From: Ridgeia piscesae | Taxonomy: Eukaryota > Annelida > Polychaeta > Sabellida > Siboglinidae | Direction: 5' to 3' | DNA length: 64,000 bases | Assembly (NCBI GenBank): GCA_025642075.2 | Contig: JAODUO010000156.1 | Span: forward strand, 1-64,000 | Shown here: positions 12,599 to 22,610 of the stretch, one piece after another | Numbering within the stretch: the stretch's first letter is position 1 | Layout of the letters: every line of letters starts with the position of its first letter | The notes under the pieces: model-generated | What the model was told of the DNA's origin: nothing | Seen by the model: only the letters and a program-made list of their open reading frames with translations | Databases searched by the model: none | Translations under genes and position numbers: made by a program

Positions 12599-13232
12599 AT
12601 AAACATTTATTCTTAATAAATTTATAATTATAAATGGCGTACGACTAACTTCTGTGACAATAATAAAATATAAAACATTCTACCTCACAGGTTTCGAACC
12701 CTGGGCGCGCGCGTGAAAGTCTAAGACGATACCAGTGAAAATGTAGTATATTACCCCGGTTTGTCCGCGGTGTCAATACGGAAAAGGTATTATTAATATT
12801 AGTTGAATATTCTAATGGTTATAACAGATATGCAGCATTCGATACTGAAAGGCGGCTTTTAAACTTCCATCCTTTCTGTGCGCATACTATTTGCTATGTA
12901 TGACACGCCTCCTAGTGGTCGGGTTTCGATCAATGTCAACAATCACCAAAATAAACCGTCTTCGTCTTGAGCCTTGTCCTTGAGGCTTGAAATACATACC
13001 CGTGGGGAGCTGTGTATCTTTTTTGACTCGTGACATAGAAGCGAGGACGAATGTGGTCGATGTCTTTTTGACAAGCAGTATATAGGCAGCGTATTAGCGA
13101 ATAAAATCAATGTTGACCGTCTTTGTCGCCTACGGTACCCAAGAGCTAGACTAGGTCTAGGGGACGGGTTGGCTAGGTGCATAGGCCATAGCGTTATCGT
13201 TAAGAGTTAAGTCAATTAATTATCTCACTTAC

Positions 13233-13309
13233 CTTCTTTTGTGAAGACGCATTGAATCAAATGTGTTGTATTTAGCGCCACAAATAGAACAAAAGAACAC
13301 TTTTGGCAT
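13233..13309 (-). CDS. First exon with zinc finger (right arm copy)
   Basis: Exact mirror of the exon at 6369-6445, with ATG at 13309 and donor after 13233. Its TATA box is at 13376-13384. It belongs to the polymerase fragment at 9716-11920 on the same strand. Confidence 0.5.
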
Positions 13310-13631
13310 TTTGGTACTGATGTGATTTCTACATTAGAAAATTATTGACTAAGTTGACAGACCTGAAGCCGTGGTTTTTATATAGTAACACCATCGGGGA
13401 ATTTCACGTGACCATAACAACGTGTAAATATGTTCTAACTGCGCAATACATTTACGGTTGTAAAGAGAAATTACTGCGTAGTTTGTTTTCACATAATTAC
13501 GCATACTTTAAAAATAGCCTTGTTTTTGGAAAGATACCCCTCGGTTCCAAATATAGAAGATTTACGAACTCTAGCGCCTACTCTCTACTACTACTACTAT
13601 AGCTCGTGGAGTAAACAAGCCCCGTACTCAC

Positions 13632-13773
13632 CCTGGATGTTGAGATTCCAAGACCTAAAAATAGTTTGGACGTTACTCAGAACCCTCAGTCCTGTTTTAA
13701 CCGCCTGTACGGACAGAACCATAAATGTCTGTAAAGATTTTGTGCGTAGTTGGTTTTGTTGTTGTTCAGCCAT
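13632..13773 (-). CDS. Candidate small first exon (MAEQQQ...)
   Basis: On the minus strand an ATG at 13773 opens 47 codons starting MAEQQQNQLRTKSLQ and ends at a good donor, CAGG|GTGAGT. A TATA-like tataaat is at about 13827-13833. I do not recognise the protein and find no downstream exon. The third copy has the same sequence at 28709-28850; the left palindrome arm does not keep it. It could be a small leader exon or chance. Confidence 0.3.
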
Positions 13774-14022
13774 AGATAGACGTACGTATATCATATAAGA
13801 CGCTACATATTTACTGATAAAACAGATTTATACGTACGCATCACCAGCGACAACGCAGAGGGAAATGGGTTGATTTAAAGTTGTTTTACACAATTAACTT
13901 TCAATCGATTGATGGTATTATTATTATTACGTTATTGGTCTAAGTTACGTTATGTCTAAACGAATTCGTAGGCAAACATTGTTTTATGTAGACCATTGAA
14001 AACATATCAAGCATGATTATAT

Positions 14023-14765
<743 letters not shown>

Positions 14766-14838
14766 ACGGTAAGGCAGAGTTCGCCCAAATAACTGCGCAA
14801 TAACATACTTGTTTACTGTTGCTCTGTTAAACTTGAAA

Positions 14839-15090
14839 AGGTATGTGTTTATGCCACATTCTTGGAACGTATGTTGGATTGGTTACTCATTTCTGCGTAG
14901 TAAAAAGAAATCATTGCACATGGAATGTGTTTACGCCACATTCTCGAATAACTGCGCAAACGATCGTGAGTCATATTGAATGTGTTTACGCCACGTTCAA
15001 GAGTAACTGCGCAAAAGATCATGAGTCATGCGGAATGTGTTTACGCCATGTACTCGAGTAACTGCGCAAAACCAGATAACTGCGCTAAAA
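14839..15090 (+). repeat. Subterminal tandem repeats, about 55 bp, left end
   Basis: Four imperfect units built on gaatgtgtttacgccac, then gagtaactgcgcaaa and gatcatgagtcat, starting near 14839, 14921, 14977 and 15033. The same units occur inverted near the right end (29786-29945) and in the left palindrome arm (4820-4900). Their symmetric subterminal position suggests a role in end recognition or replication; that role is inference. Confidence 0.75.
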
Positions 15091-15115
15091 GATCCTCGTC
15101 AATCCGGGTTCCTGT

Positions 15116-15232
<117 letters not shown>

Positions 15233-15245
15233 CAGACTACCTGTT

Positions 15246-15731
15246 GTGTATCAGTTAGTCAGTGAGAAGCACACAACATGTTCTAATGCAGATAACGACT
15301 CAGCCGTTGAGACAACGTGTCCCTCTCTGCACGATGTCGTTCAAACGGTTTGTGATTTCGGCATTTACAGCCTAAAATATCCGTTAACCATTGGGGCTGT
15401 TTCCAGAAAGGAAGCCGTCTACTGGGCATGTGTGTGTTGCAAACGCCGGGTCACCGAAGATAACGACGGGGATACGGTTTGTGCGGAACACGGGACAGTT
15501 TTACCTGAGTTATGCTACCGTGTGCGCGTGAAGCTGTTCGAGAGGGCAACCGGCACGGAATAGTGGGTGTGCTTTTTTGACAACATGCTGAAAAAATTCG
15601 TTGTCACAGAGCCGCGTGAGTTTGAAAAAATGGGGCCCGTTGATCAAACTGCAGTGGTGAACGAACTTGTTGGAAAAAACATTCCATATGACACTGAGGA
15701 AGGTCAGACGTGGTGGTTACATCAACTTTAA
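15246..15731 (+). pseudogene. RPA1-like zinc-ribbon/OB-fold protein, broken by TAG
   Basis: The frame encodes a domain like the C-terminal DNA-binding domain (DBD-C) of replication protein A large subunit. A zinc ribbon (VYWACVCCKRRV, then CAEHG) is followed by a strand-rich segment starting YRVRVKLF. An in-frame TAG at 15561-15563 cuts it, and the same frame continues with WVCFFDN and a helical tail to a TAA near 15729. Element 2 has a homologue at 40211-40777, which supports the family call. It would bind single-stranded DNA during element replication. No in-frame ATG is certain; the start given is the 5' end of the open frame after the microsatellite. Confidence 0.65.
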
Positions 15732-15744
15732 CGTTAAAACTGCC

Positions 15745-16176
15745 TATCTCTGCAAGTGAAATGTGTATATCTGTTCACAGCAAGAAAACGTTGACGACCA
15801 AGCAGTTACTCTGCGAAAACTAGACCTCGCTATGAAGAGAACATTTGCGCAACGCCTGGGTAATATTATATCCCAGCTGGTCAGTGATACCTGTTTCGGT
15901 TGTCGAATCGACCACCCGCCACATATGCACGCCACCGACAGACGAACTCGTTGACGTATTATTTCATGCCGCAGTTGAGCGTGTGAAAGCTGTGGATGTC
16001 ATGAGAGACTGGCTTTGTATTATAGAAGAGCTCAATCCACCCATGCTAGTCAGCGAGTTGGATGGTCGACAATCGCTCCCCTGGTTGTACGGCGAGTGGT
16101 CAGACGACGCCTGGATCCGTGAAATGAAACAACTGATACAATCGTGTCTGTGTGACGAACGCCATGCCACTTGGTA
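15745..16176 (+). pseudogene. CxxC-H hypothetical protein, frameshifted
   Basis: Two overlapping frames (to 15954 and from about 15935 to 16176) together match the protein at 38820-39350 of element 2. Both contain a TCxGCxIxHP motif that looks like half of a metal site, after a helical segment (here LAMKRTFAQRLGNII). The second frame ends in a helical region (WLYGEWSDDAWIREMK) and TAA. A frameshift near 15935 breaks the gene. I do not recognise a named family. In both elements it follows the RPA-like gene, so it is part of the lineage's conserved gene order. Confidence 0.55.
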
Positions 16177-16185
16177 AACATTACT

Positions 16186-16295
16186 GTTTAGTTTAGTTTA
16201 GTTTAGTTTAGTTTAGTTTAGTTTAGTTTAGTTTAGTTTAGTTTAGTTTAGTTTAGTTTAGTTTAGTTTAGTTTAGTTTAGTTTAGTTTAGTTTA
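16186..16295. repeat. (GTTTA)n microsatellite
   Basis: About 22 perfect units of gttta between the CxxC-H gene and the ATPase promoter. The unit differs from telomeric repeats. It is probably a simple expansion. Confidence 0.95.
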
Positions 16296-16426
16296 CTGTA
16301 GTCATGTAATTATCATTGATATTACCGAGGAAACGGCCAAAACTGCCGGGCCGCTTACTCTATTGTCAAAGGCAGTTCAATAAACATGTGTTGTTACACT
16401 ATACATTGTGTTTTGTTGTAATTGAG

Positions 16427-16434
16427 TATAAATA
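16427..16434 (+). promoter_or_regulatory. TATA box of the ATPase gene
   Basis: TATAAATA lies 39-46 bp before the ATG at 16473. It is the best promoter signal at the head of the run of plus-strand genes. A short conserved block at 16318-16400 (attaccgagg...cttactctattgtc) lies upstream and is still recognisable in the degraded copy at 2430-2510. Confidence 0.55.
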
Positions 16435-16472
16435 GATGGTAGAAACGCTTTGTGTGGTTAGTTGACGTAAGA

Positions 16473-17226
<754 letters not shown>

Positions 17227-17267
17227 GACATAAAAACGTGTGTTCGTCAAAATCCAAGTCATTCAAG

Positions 17268-17611
17268 ATGTCTTCGCGAATGAAGCGAAACGCATTGTGT
17301 CTGCAGCTGCTGACGAAAGCGGACGGGAAGTTAACAAAGGCAATCATAATCAATGCGAAACCTGACCTCGTTAACAGTCTTTGCGAATGTGCGCATAAGG
17401 CAACGTCCTTCTGAAAACGGCCCAGAAAACGAAGTTACGGCGTTACAGGAAACATCTACGGAATCTAGTCAAATGGACGAGCTTAAAGAAAAAGAGAAAG
17501 CTCCTACAAACGGGTGGTTTTATGTCAGCATTGCTCGCTCCCTTGGCAACGTCAGTCATCTTCCCTTTGATCAAAAGCTTGCTGCAGTCGTGGATGGAGT
17601 ACGCGAAGAAA
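17268..17611 (+). pseudogene. Lineage protein p1 (QTGGF protein), frameshifted
   Basis: ATG at 17268 opens [15 protein letters not shown] and ends in a TGA at 17412-17414. A different frame from about 17399 continues the protein with a basic segment, then LLQTGGFMSALLAPL. The element 2 homologue (32263-32619) is a single open frame with the same layout: helical basic N-terminus, a CSLCECT-like pair of cysteines, a basic stretch, then a hydrophobic QTGGFL..LL tail. It is probably a small virion or core protein, because such basic proteins with a hydrophobic tail recur next to the ATPase in these elements. I cannot name it. Confidence 0.55.
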
Positions 17612-18293
17612 ATGGCACTGGTTGATCCACGCATATTAGAAAATGTTACAACGCACCTCCCCCTGTCACTACTGTAGGAACGGCACTGCGACGTGTCGAT
17701 GATGAAATGCAGGAAGTATTAGACAGACGCGACTTACAAGAGCGAGAAAGGGTAACACTGTACAATCAAGTTTTGAGTCGTTACAACGATTTGGCCGATA
17801 AACGGAGGCAAGAACCAATGCGTGTTGTGATCGCAAAACAGCCGGGTGGTGATGACATGTAGGTTAAGAATGAAGCGAACACAGTGCCAAAACAAGAAAT
17901 CTCTGTAGAAAAAGATATCATGGATACATGCTTAAAACCATGAAGAAAAAAGCACAGCGCCTTCTGGAAAAAATGAAGAGCATATCCGGGGTGGAGTGGA
18001 ATGACCGCGGTGAGTTGGTGTACAAAAACACGGCAGTCGCGGGGAGCAACATGGTTGACCTCGTAAACGACGTTTTGAGAAAAAGGAAAGCCTTCGAGCC
18101 GCAGGGTTGGCAGACGTTTGCGCGCGTTCTCAAAGACGCCAACATACCTATGGATCTGGTGGGAAACCCGGATCGTTGGGGTTACATGCAGTCGACGCTT
18201 ATGGACGACCTTCCGCGCAAGAAACAAAAGGGTCGGCGACGTCGCTCTTCGCAATCAACGGCGCTGCAACGATTACACTGGGAACCGTATTAA
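17612..18293 (+). pseudogene. Lineage protein p2 (VDPRIL...GSNMVDLV), broken
   Basis: Starts at ATG 17612 (MALVDPRILENV), hits a TAG near 17675, resumes in another frame (RRVDDEMQEVLDRRDL, then VTLYNQVLSRYNDLADK) to 17863, and ends with an open frame 17928-18293 containing WNDRGELVYKNTAVAGSNMV and a basic C-terminus (KKQKGRRRRSS). The element 2 homologue is intact at 31659-32276. The GSNMVDLVNDVL block is well conserved between the two. The position between ATPase and integrase is the same in both elements. Function is unknown to me; a basic tail suggests DNA contact or a virion location. Confidence 0.55.
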
Positions 18294-18411
18294 ATACACG
18301 AGCGTGCCGAGACAGCATGACAGTTCCACATGTTTTCGGTGCGATACCGACTTGTCATAGGAGCGACTGTATTCCTATATTTCATGCCGCAAAGAATCTG
18401 AGAGAAAAAAT

Positions 18412-19496
18412 ATGGTCGGAAGGAAGACCCGTCTAGAGAACGTACTGAGACGTATCTACTTTAGTACGAAACACGTTGGAAGTTACGGCGGGGTCAACGC
18501 GTTACGTCGCGTTGCGAGTGCCGTTGAAAGAGGTGAAACGCTGGCTGTTGGCGCAAGACACGTACACCCTTCACAAACCCGTGAGATGTCATTTCCAACG
18601 ACGTCGGGTTGTCGTGGGTGGAATCAATCAGCAATGGCAGGCAGATCTAGTTGATGTGTCGCGTCTGAAAAGATACAACGAGGGGGTTACTTTCTTACTG
18701 ACCGTGATAGTCGTATTTTCCAAGAAGGCTTGGTGCCTACCGTTGATCAATAAATCGGGAACATCACTTGTGAGAGCATTTCGCCAGCTGCTAACTGACA
18801 ACAAAAGTCCAACGATTTTGCAAACGGATAAAGGGAAAGAATTGTTGAATAAAAATTGTCAAAATTTCCTGAGAGTCCGGAGAATGGATCATTTTACGAC
18901 CCATAACGAAGAGACAAAGGCGAGCATTGTTGAACGCTTTAACCGTACTCTGAAGACATGCATGTGGAAATACTTCACGAAACATCAGACCCTGAGGTAT
19001 GTTGATGTGCTACAAGACCTCGTGGAATCGTACAACCGCAATTACCACCGAAGCATAGGTACGACCCCGTTGCAAGCGAACGAAACCAATCAGGAGGACG
19101 TGTGGCAACGTTTGTACGGAAACGAAAGTGGTAGTAGTGTGAAACCTACATTAAATATCGGCGACCACGTCCGTATCAGCAAGGTCAAACGACACTTCGA
19201 GAAAGGTTATTTACCCAATTGGAGCGACGAGATGTTCACCATTAAAAGCGACCGCCCGTACACGACCGCCCGTTTACCGCCTGGTGGACGAACACAGAGG
19301 AACGATAAACGATACATTCTACGAACCTGAATTACAAATGGTGCTAATCTCGAGTGATACACTCTATCGTGTTCAGCAGGTCCTGCAACGACGCAAACGA
19401 GGGAGGAAAATTCAAGTACTAGTGAAATGGTGGGGATATCCAAATTCGTGTAACAGTTGGATAGATGAGCGACCTCTTGTCAAGTATAAAGGATAG
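18412..19496 (+). pseudogene. Polinton integrase with chromodomain, two frameshifts
   Basis: ATG 18412 opens MVGRKTRLENVLRRIYFS. A frameshift near 18520 moves the reading to the frame ending at 19330. The catalytic core shows the DDE residues: D in QWQADLVDVS, D in LQTDKGKE and E in ASIVERFNRTLK. A frameshift near 19260, at a 14-bp tandem duplication of cgaccgcccgt, separates the C-terminus. In the other frame there is a chromodomain (YRVQQVLQRR, then VLVKWWGYP, then SWIDE) ending at 19496. Chromodomain integrases target chromatin marks. Length and order match Polinton integrases; this copy is inactive as written. Confidence 0.9.
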
Positions 19497-19782
19497 TAAT
19501 ATCCCAATCGAGTTCATTCATGAAATGGAAGATACGGCGAATGCACGCAGCGACGACGTCGAAAGCAACGATACTCACTGGGCATTGTTTGGGAGTAAAT
19601 GGCCTGAATCGGAAATCGTGTTCTTTTGTCGGGTCGTCATCCTGTACACGGTCATAGTGGTCAGCATTTACAATTTGACAAAAGGAAGTGGAGACTCCAA
19701 TCTTTGGACGGCACTTCTCAGCAGTTGCCTGGGTTACCTTCTACCGAATCCGTCTATGAAACGAGCCGATCATGGCGTCTGA
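19465..19782 (+). CDS. Small membrane protein of Polinton type
   Basis: 105 codons. The C-terminal half holds two hydrophobic spans: IVFFCRVVILYTVIVVSIYN and LWTALLSSCLGYLLP, with a short polar loop between. Proteins with this SSCLGYLLPNP ending recur next to the penton gene in invertebrate and fish Polintons. The first ATG (19465) overlaps the integrase end; the ATG at 19525 (MEDTANARSDD) is an alternative start and would leave 85 codons. The stop overlaps the penton start. The gene is intact, and its role is unknown. Confidence 0.7.
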   Translation: MSDLLSSIKDSNIPIEFIHEMEDTANARSDDVESNDTHWALFGSKWPESEIVFFCRVVILYTVIVVSIYNLTKGSGDSNLWTALLSSCLGYLLPNPSMKRADHGV

Positions 19783-20506
19783 TCAAGGATTCTATCTAAC
19801 ACTCCCTAGCAACGCGTCAATTGACTTGTACCCCGAAAATACGTTAACGAGATATGTTACGTCACTACCGCAGATAATCAGTCTGTCAGGTCAGTGGGAA
19901 TGTGGTCTTGTGGAAATCCAATACCCGCACAGTTGGTATAATATCCGTAGAGACAACGCATGGTTTGCAATAGTGACCGACTCGGGAAATAACATTGACA
20001 GGGGTAAAATCGAAGTCGGGTATTACGATAGGCCCGAGCGGTTGATAGCGGCCATCAACAGAACGTTGAAAGAGGCACCAGACGAAAAGAACGTGACACT
20101 GAGCTACAGCACAATCACACAAAAAGTGACTGTAGACGTAGATCCGGGTACTATATTTTCTATGGATATGAACATTGGGTTCAATAACTCTTTCGTCACA
20201 ACGGCAAAAGAGGGCGATTCCGTGGTAGATATGGCGCAAGGGTTTTATGCACTCTACGTCTACATAAACGTTGTGGAACCACGCCTCGTTGGGGACAGCG
20301 TTGCGCCATTGTTGAGAATAGTGCCGCTAGAAGGCAAACACGGTGACATAGTGTCAAAGAGCTTCGATAATGTACAGTACGTGCCAGTCTTGCATAAAGA
20401 ATTTGGAACGGTCGAAGTCGATATAAGATATGATGCTGGACGCAGTGTACCATTCGAAGGCGGCAAGGTGACATTAACACTTCACTTCCGACGGCGCAGG
20501 CCATAG
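19772..20506 (+). CDS. Minor capsid protein (penton, single jelly roll)
   Basis: An intact frame of 244 codons. The N-terminus MASDQGFYLTLPSNASIDLY followed by NTLTRYVTSLPQ, SGQWECGLVEIQYPHSW and a repeated strand pattern fits the Polinton minor capsid (penton) family. The C-terminus is rich in arginine (LHFRRRRP). It lies directly upstream of the core-like protein and major capsid gene, the usual Polinton order. ATG 19772 overlaps the end of the membrane protein gene by 11 nt. No lesion is visible. Confidence 0.85.
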   Translation: MASDQGFYLTLPSNASIDLYPENTLTRYVTSLPQIISLSGQWECGLVEIQYPHSWYNIRRDNAWFAIVTDSGNNIDRGKIEVGYYDRPERLIAAINRTLKEAPDEKNVTLSYSTITQKVTVDVDPGTIFSMDMNIGFNNSFVTTAKEGDSVVDMAQGFYALYVYINVVEPRLVGDSVAPLLRIVPLEGKHGDIVSKSFDNVQYVPVLHKEFGTVEVDIRYDAGRSVPFEGGKVTLTLHFRRRRP

Positions 20507-20508
20507 CA

Positions 20509-20763
20509 TTGGGCAAGAGAGCGTTGAGGACAGGTCTTCACGTCGCCGTGTTGTCGGGACAGAATGTAAAAGAGTCAGCAAAGCGACGTGCGAAAGAGGC
20601 TGGATCGAACTTCCTGAGTAAATTGCTAGGGAATGGTAACACCTCTCCCGGCATAAGGGCTTCTCAGCCACCCCGAATAAAACGGAAGTCGAAGGGTGTT
20701 GCGGCCAGTTCTTCGAAAAAACGTAGAAGAAAGAGGACACATGGAGACATATTCAGTGTTTAA
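20509..20763 (+). CDS. Basic core-like protein between penton and major capsid genes
   Basis: 84 codons with a KRALRTGLHVAVLSG start, a VKESAKRRAKEAGSNFL helix, and a C-terminus with two basic clusters (RIKRKSKG and KKRRRKRTHG). The position and composition fit a small virion core or DNA-condensing protein, comparable to short basic proteins of adenoviruses. There is no ATG: the frame before the TTG at 20509 contains ATA GCA but no ATG back to the upstream stop. The start codon may therefore be mutated or non-standard. The family call is inference from place and charge. Confidence 0.5.
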   Translation: MGKRALRTGLHVAVLSGQNVKESAKRRAKEAGSNFLSKLLGNGNTSPGIRASQPPRIKRKSKGVAASSSKKRRRKRTHGDIFSV

Positions 20764-20768
20764 TCGCA

Positions 20769-22073
20769 ATGGCTTTCGTACATCGTCAGTCGTGCGAAGG
20801 TGTTAACTGCGAACTAGATCTTTTCACCTTACCGACAACACAAACGAGCATCGAACAGGCACAATAGATCGAACACCGACCGGTGGCATCGATCGGAACG
20901 GGCGGCCCTATCGAATTCCTGCTACCCGGTTCGGGAGACGACTACCTAGATGTAGCCAATACCTACCTGTACGTTCAAGCGCGAGTGACGAAGGCGAATG
21001 GGACCGATATCGATGCTGATACGGCAGTGGGCCCGGTGAACAACTGGGTGCATTCGTTGTTCAGTCAAGTAGACGTGTCATTAAACGGCACTTTAGTGAC
21101 ACCTTCCACCAACACGTATTCCTATCGTGCTTACATCGAAACGTTGTTGAGTCACGGAAAAGAAGCGAAGGACACGCAACTGACCAGCGTCCTGTGGCGC
21201 AAAGACACGGCTGGACACCTGGACGCGACCGACGACACAAACGACGATTTGAAGCAAAGACGAATACACACCAACGGAAGTCGTATCGTCGACATGATGG
21301 GTCGACTGCACGTGGACCTGTTCTTTCAAGAACGATATCTTCTCAACGGCGTAGACATGAAGATACGACTCGTGCAGTGCAAAGGCGCCTTCGCACTCAT
21401 GGCTGACGGTGCCGATGCTGATTTCAAAGTATGCATCGTCGAAGCCGCGCTGTTTGCGAGAAAAGCGAAACTGAACCCGGCAGTCCAGATGGCACACATC
21501 AAAGCATTGGAGAAGGCAACGGCAAAGTATCCATTGCGCAGGGTCGACTGCAAGGTCTTCTCGATACCTCGAGGATCCATGTCACATACCCACGAAAACG
21601 TATATCTAGGCGTCTTGCCAAAAAGAGTGGTGCTGTGTAGCATATACAATGATGCGTACAATGGAGCGTACAACAAAAATCCGTTCAATGCAAAACACAA
21701 TAACATGAATTTCCTGGCACTGTATGTTGACGGTCAGCAAGTTCCGGCAAAACCGTTGCAACCCCGTTTCGACGACGGATGCTACGTCAGAAGTTACGTC
21801 AATCTGTTCGCAGGAACGGGTAAGATGTTCCAAGACGAAGGCAACGACCTGACTCGGAAGGATTTTGGAAACGGATACACCTTGTTCAGCTTTGACCTGA
21901 CCCCTGACGCGTGCGACGATGGATCCCATTTCAACCTGGTACAAAAGGGAAACCTGCGGGTCGAAATTCATTTCGACCAACCGCTAGGGCAGACCGTCAA
22001 CGTCATTGTGTACGGAGAATTCGAGTCCGTCTTAGAAATTGATCGCAGCAGGAACATCATCTACGACTACTGA
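20769..22073 (+). pseudogene. Major capsid protein (double jelly roll), amber codon near the start
   Basis: ATG 20769 begins MAFVHRQSCEGVNCELDLF. An in-frame TAG at 20865-20867 falls at codon 33, and the same frame then stays open for 401 codons to TGA at 22071-22073. The long part has the Polinton capsid signature: GGPIEFLLPGSGDDYLDVAN, VNNWVHSLFSQVDVSLNG and YRAYIETLLS near the start, and a GQTVNVIVYGEFE end. Total length is about 434 codons, usual for the family. The single stop is the only lesion I see. Translation from a later start would lose the N-terminal part. The protease ATG overlaps the stop by one base. Confidence 0.9.
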
Positions 22074-22507
22074 TGGACACGGATCAGATCGATGGTCTCC
22101 TCGCAACGGACGCCTACACCAGAACCGTCGTTCAGGATGTTGTGTCCAAGGACGGTTTACCTAAAACAATAACTAAACTCCCGGTGGCTTTTGTCTGTAA
22201 TATCCACAACAGCGATAAACCGGGACAACACTGGATCAGCATCTACATGAGCGATGAGGGACGTGGCGAATATTTCGATTCGTACGGGAGACCCCCGAAC
22301 CAGACGTTTCTGCGCAATAACTGCAGGGAATGGACCTTCAACGACAGACGACTTCAAAGCCCCCTGTCTAATGTTTGCGGACAGTATTGCGTAGTATATT
22401 TATTATACCGTTGTAGAGGTGTGCCAATGGCGACGTTTGTAAAATCGTTCAATACGGATTTAGTCAGTAACGATTGTCGCGTGTACGATTTAGTTAAAAC
22501 ATTATAG
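22073..22507 (+). CDS. Adenain-type cysteine protease (virion maturation)
   Basis: An intact 144-codon frame. The catalytic residues of the adenovirus protease fold are visible: H53 in GQHWISIY, D69 in YFDSYG, Q95 in RRLQSPLS and C106 in NVCGQYCVVYLL. The length is somewhat shorter than adenovirus proteases, as expected for Polintons. ATG overlaps the stop of the major capsid gene (TGATG), which suggests coupled or closely linked expression. It would cleave capsid and core precursors during particle maturation. Confidence 0.9.
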   Translation: MDTDQIDGLLATDAYTRTVVQDVVSKDGLPKTITKLPVAFVCNIHNSDKPGQHWISIYMSDEGRGEYFDSYGRPPNQTFLRNNCREWTFNDRRLQSPLSNVCGQYCVVYLLYRCRGVPMATFVKSFNTDLVSNDCRVYDLVKTL

Positions 22508-22610
22508 GTTAGTCGTGCATGTTACTGTATACGCTTGAAATAAACCATGAAAACGCAACTTCGTTTCAAGGGTTTTATTTGCCACTCAGCACATGCAACA
22601 ATTGTTACAT

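Larger units (their letters stand above)
9872..14022 (-). repeat. Right arm of palindrome and upstream unit of tandem array
   Basis: This segment is both the mirror of 5810-9752 and a direct repeat of 24943-29100 (offset about 15071 bp: 10033 pairs with 25104, and 11379 with 26450). Differences from the third copy are few: one extra base in a poly-A run near 24885, a base change near 25909, homopolymer indels near 26685 and 26878, TA tract lengths, and a short indel near 13525. The offset equals one element length, so this is the right end of an upstream element 1 copy joined head to tail to the next. Confidence 0.9.

Noticed and set aside
14839..15090. CRISPR-like spaced repeats
   Set aside because: Only four diverged units, no constant repeat with unique spacers, and an animal genome context; these are subterminal repeats of the element.
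16186..16295. Telomere-like repeat
   Set aside because: The unit is the pentamer gttta, not an animal telomere unit (TTAGGG or TTAGG); a plain microsatellite.
20865..20867. Reassigned TAG codon (altered genetic code)
   Set aside because: TGA and TAA stops also interrupt other frames of the same element, and the host WRNIP1 gene looks standard, so nonsense decay explains it better.
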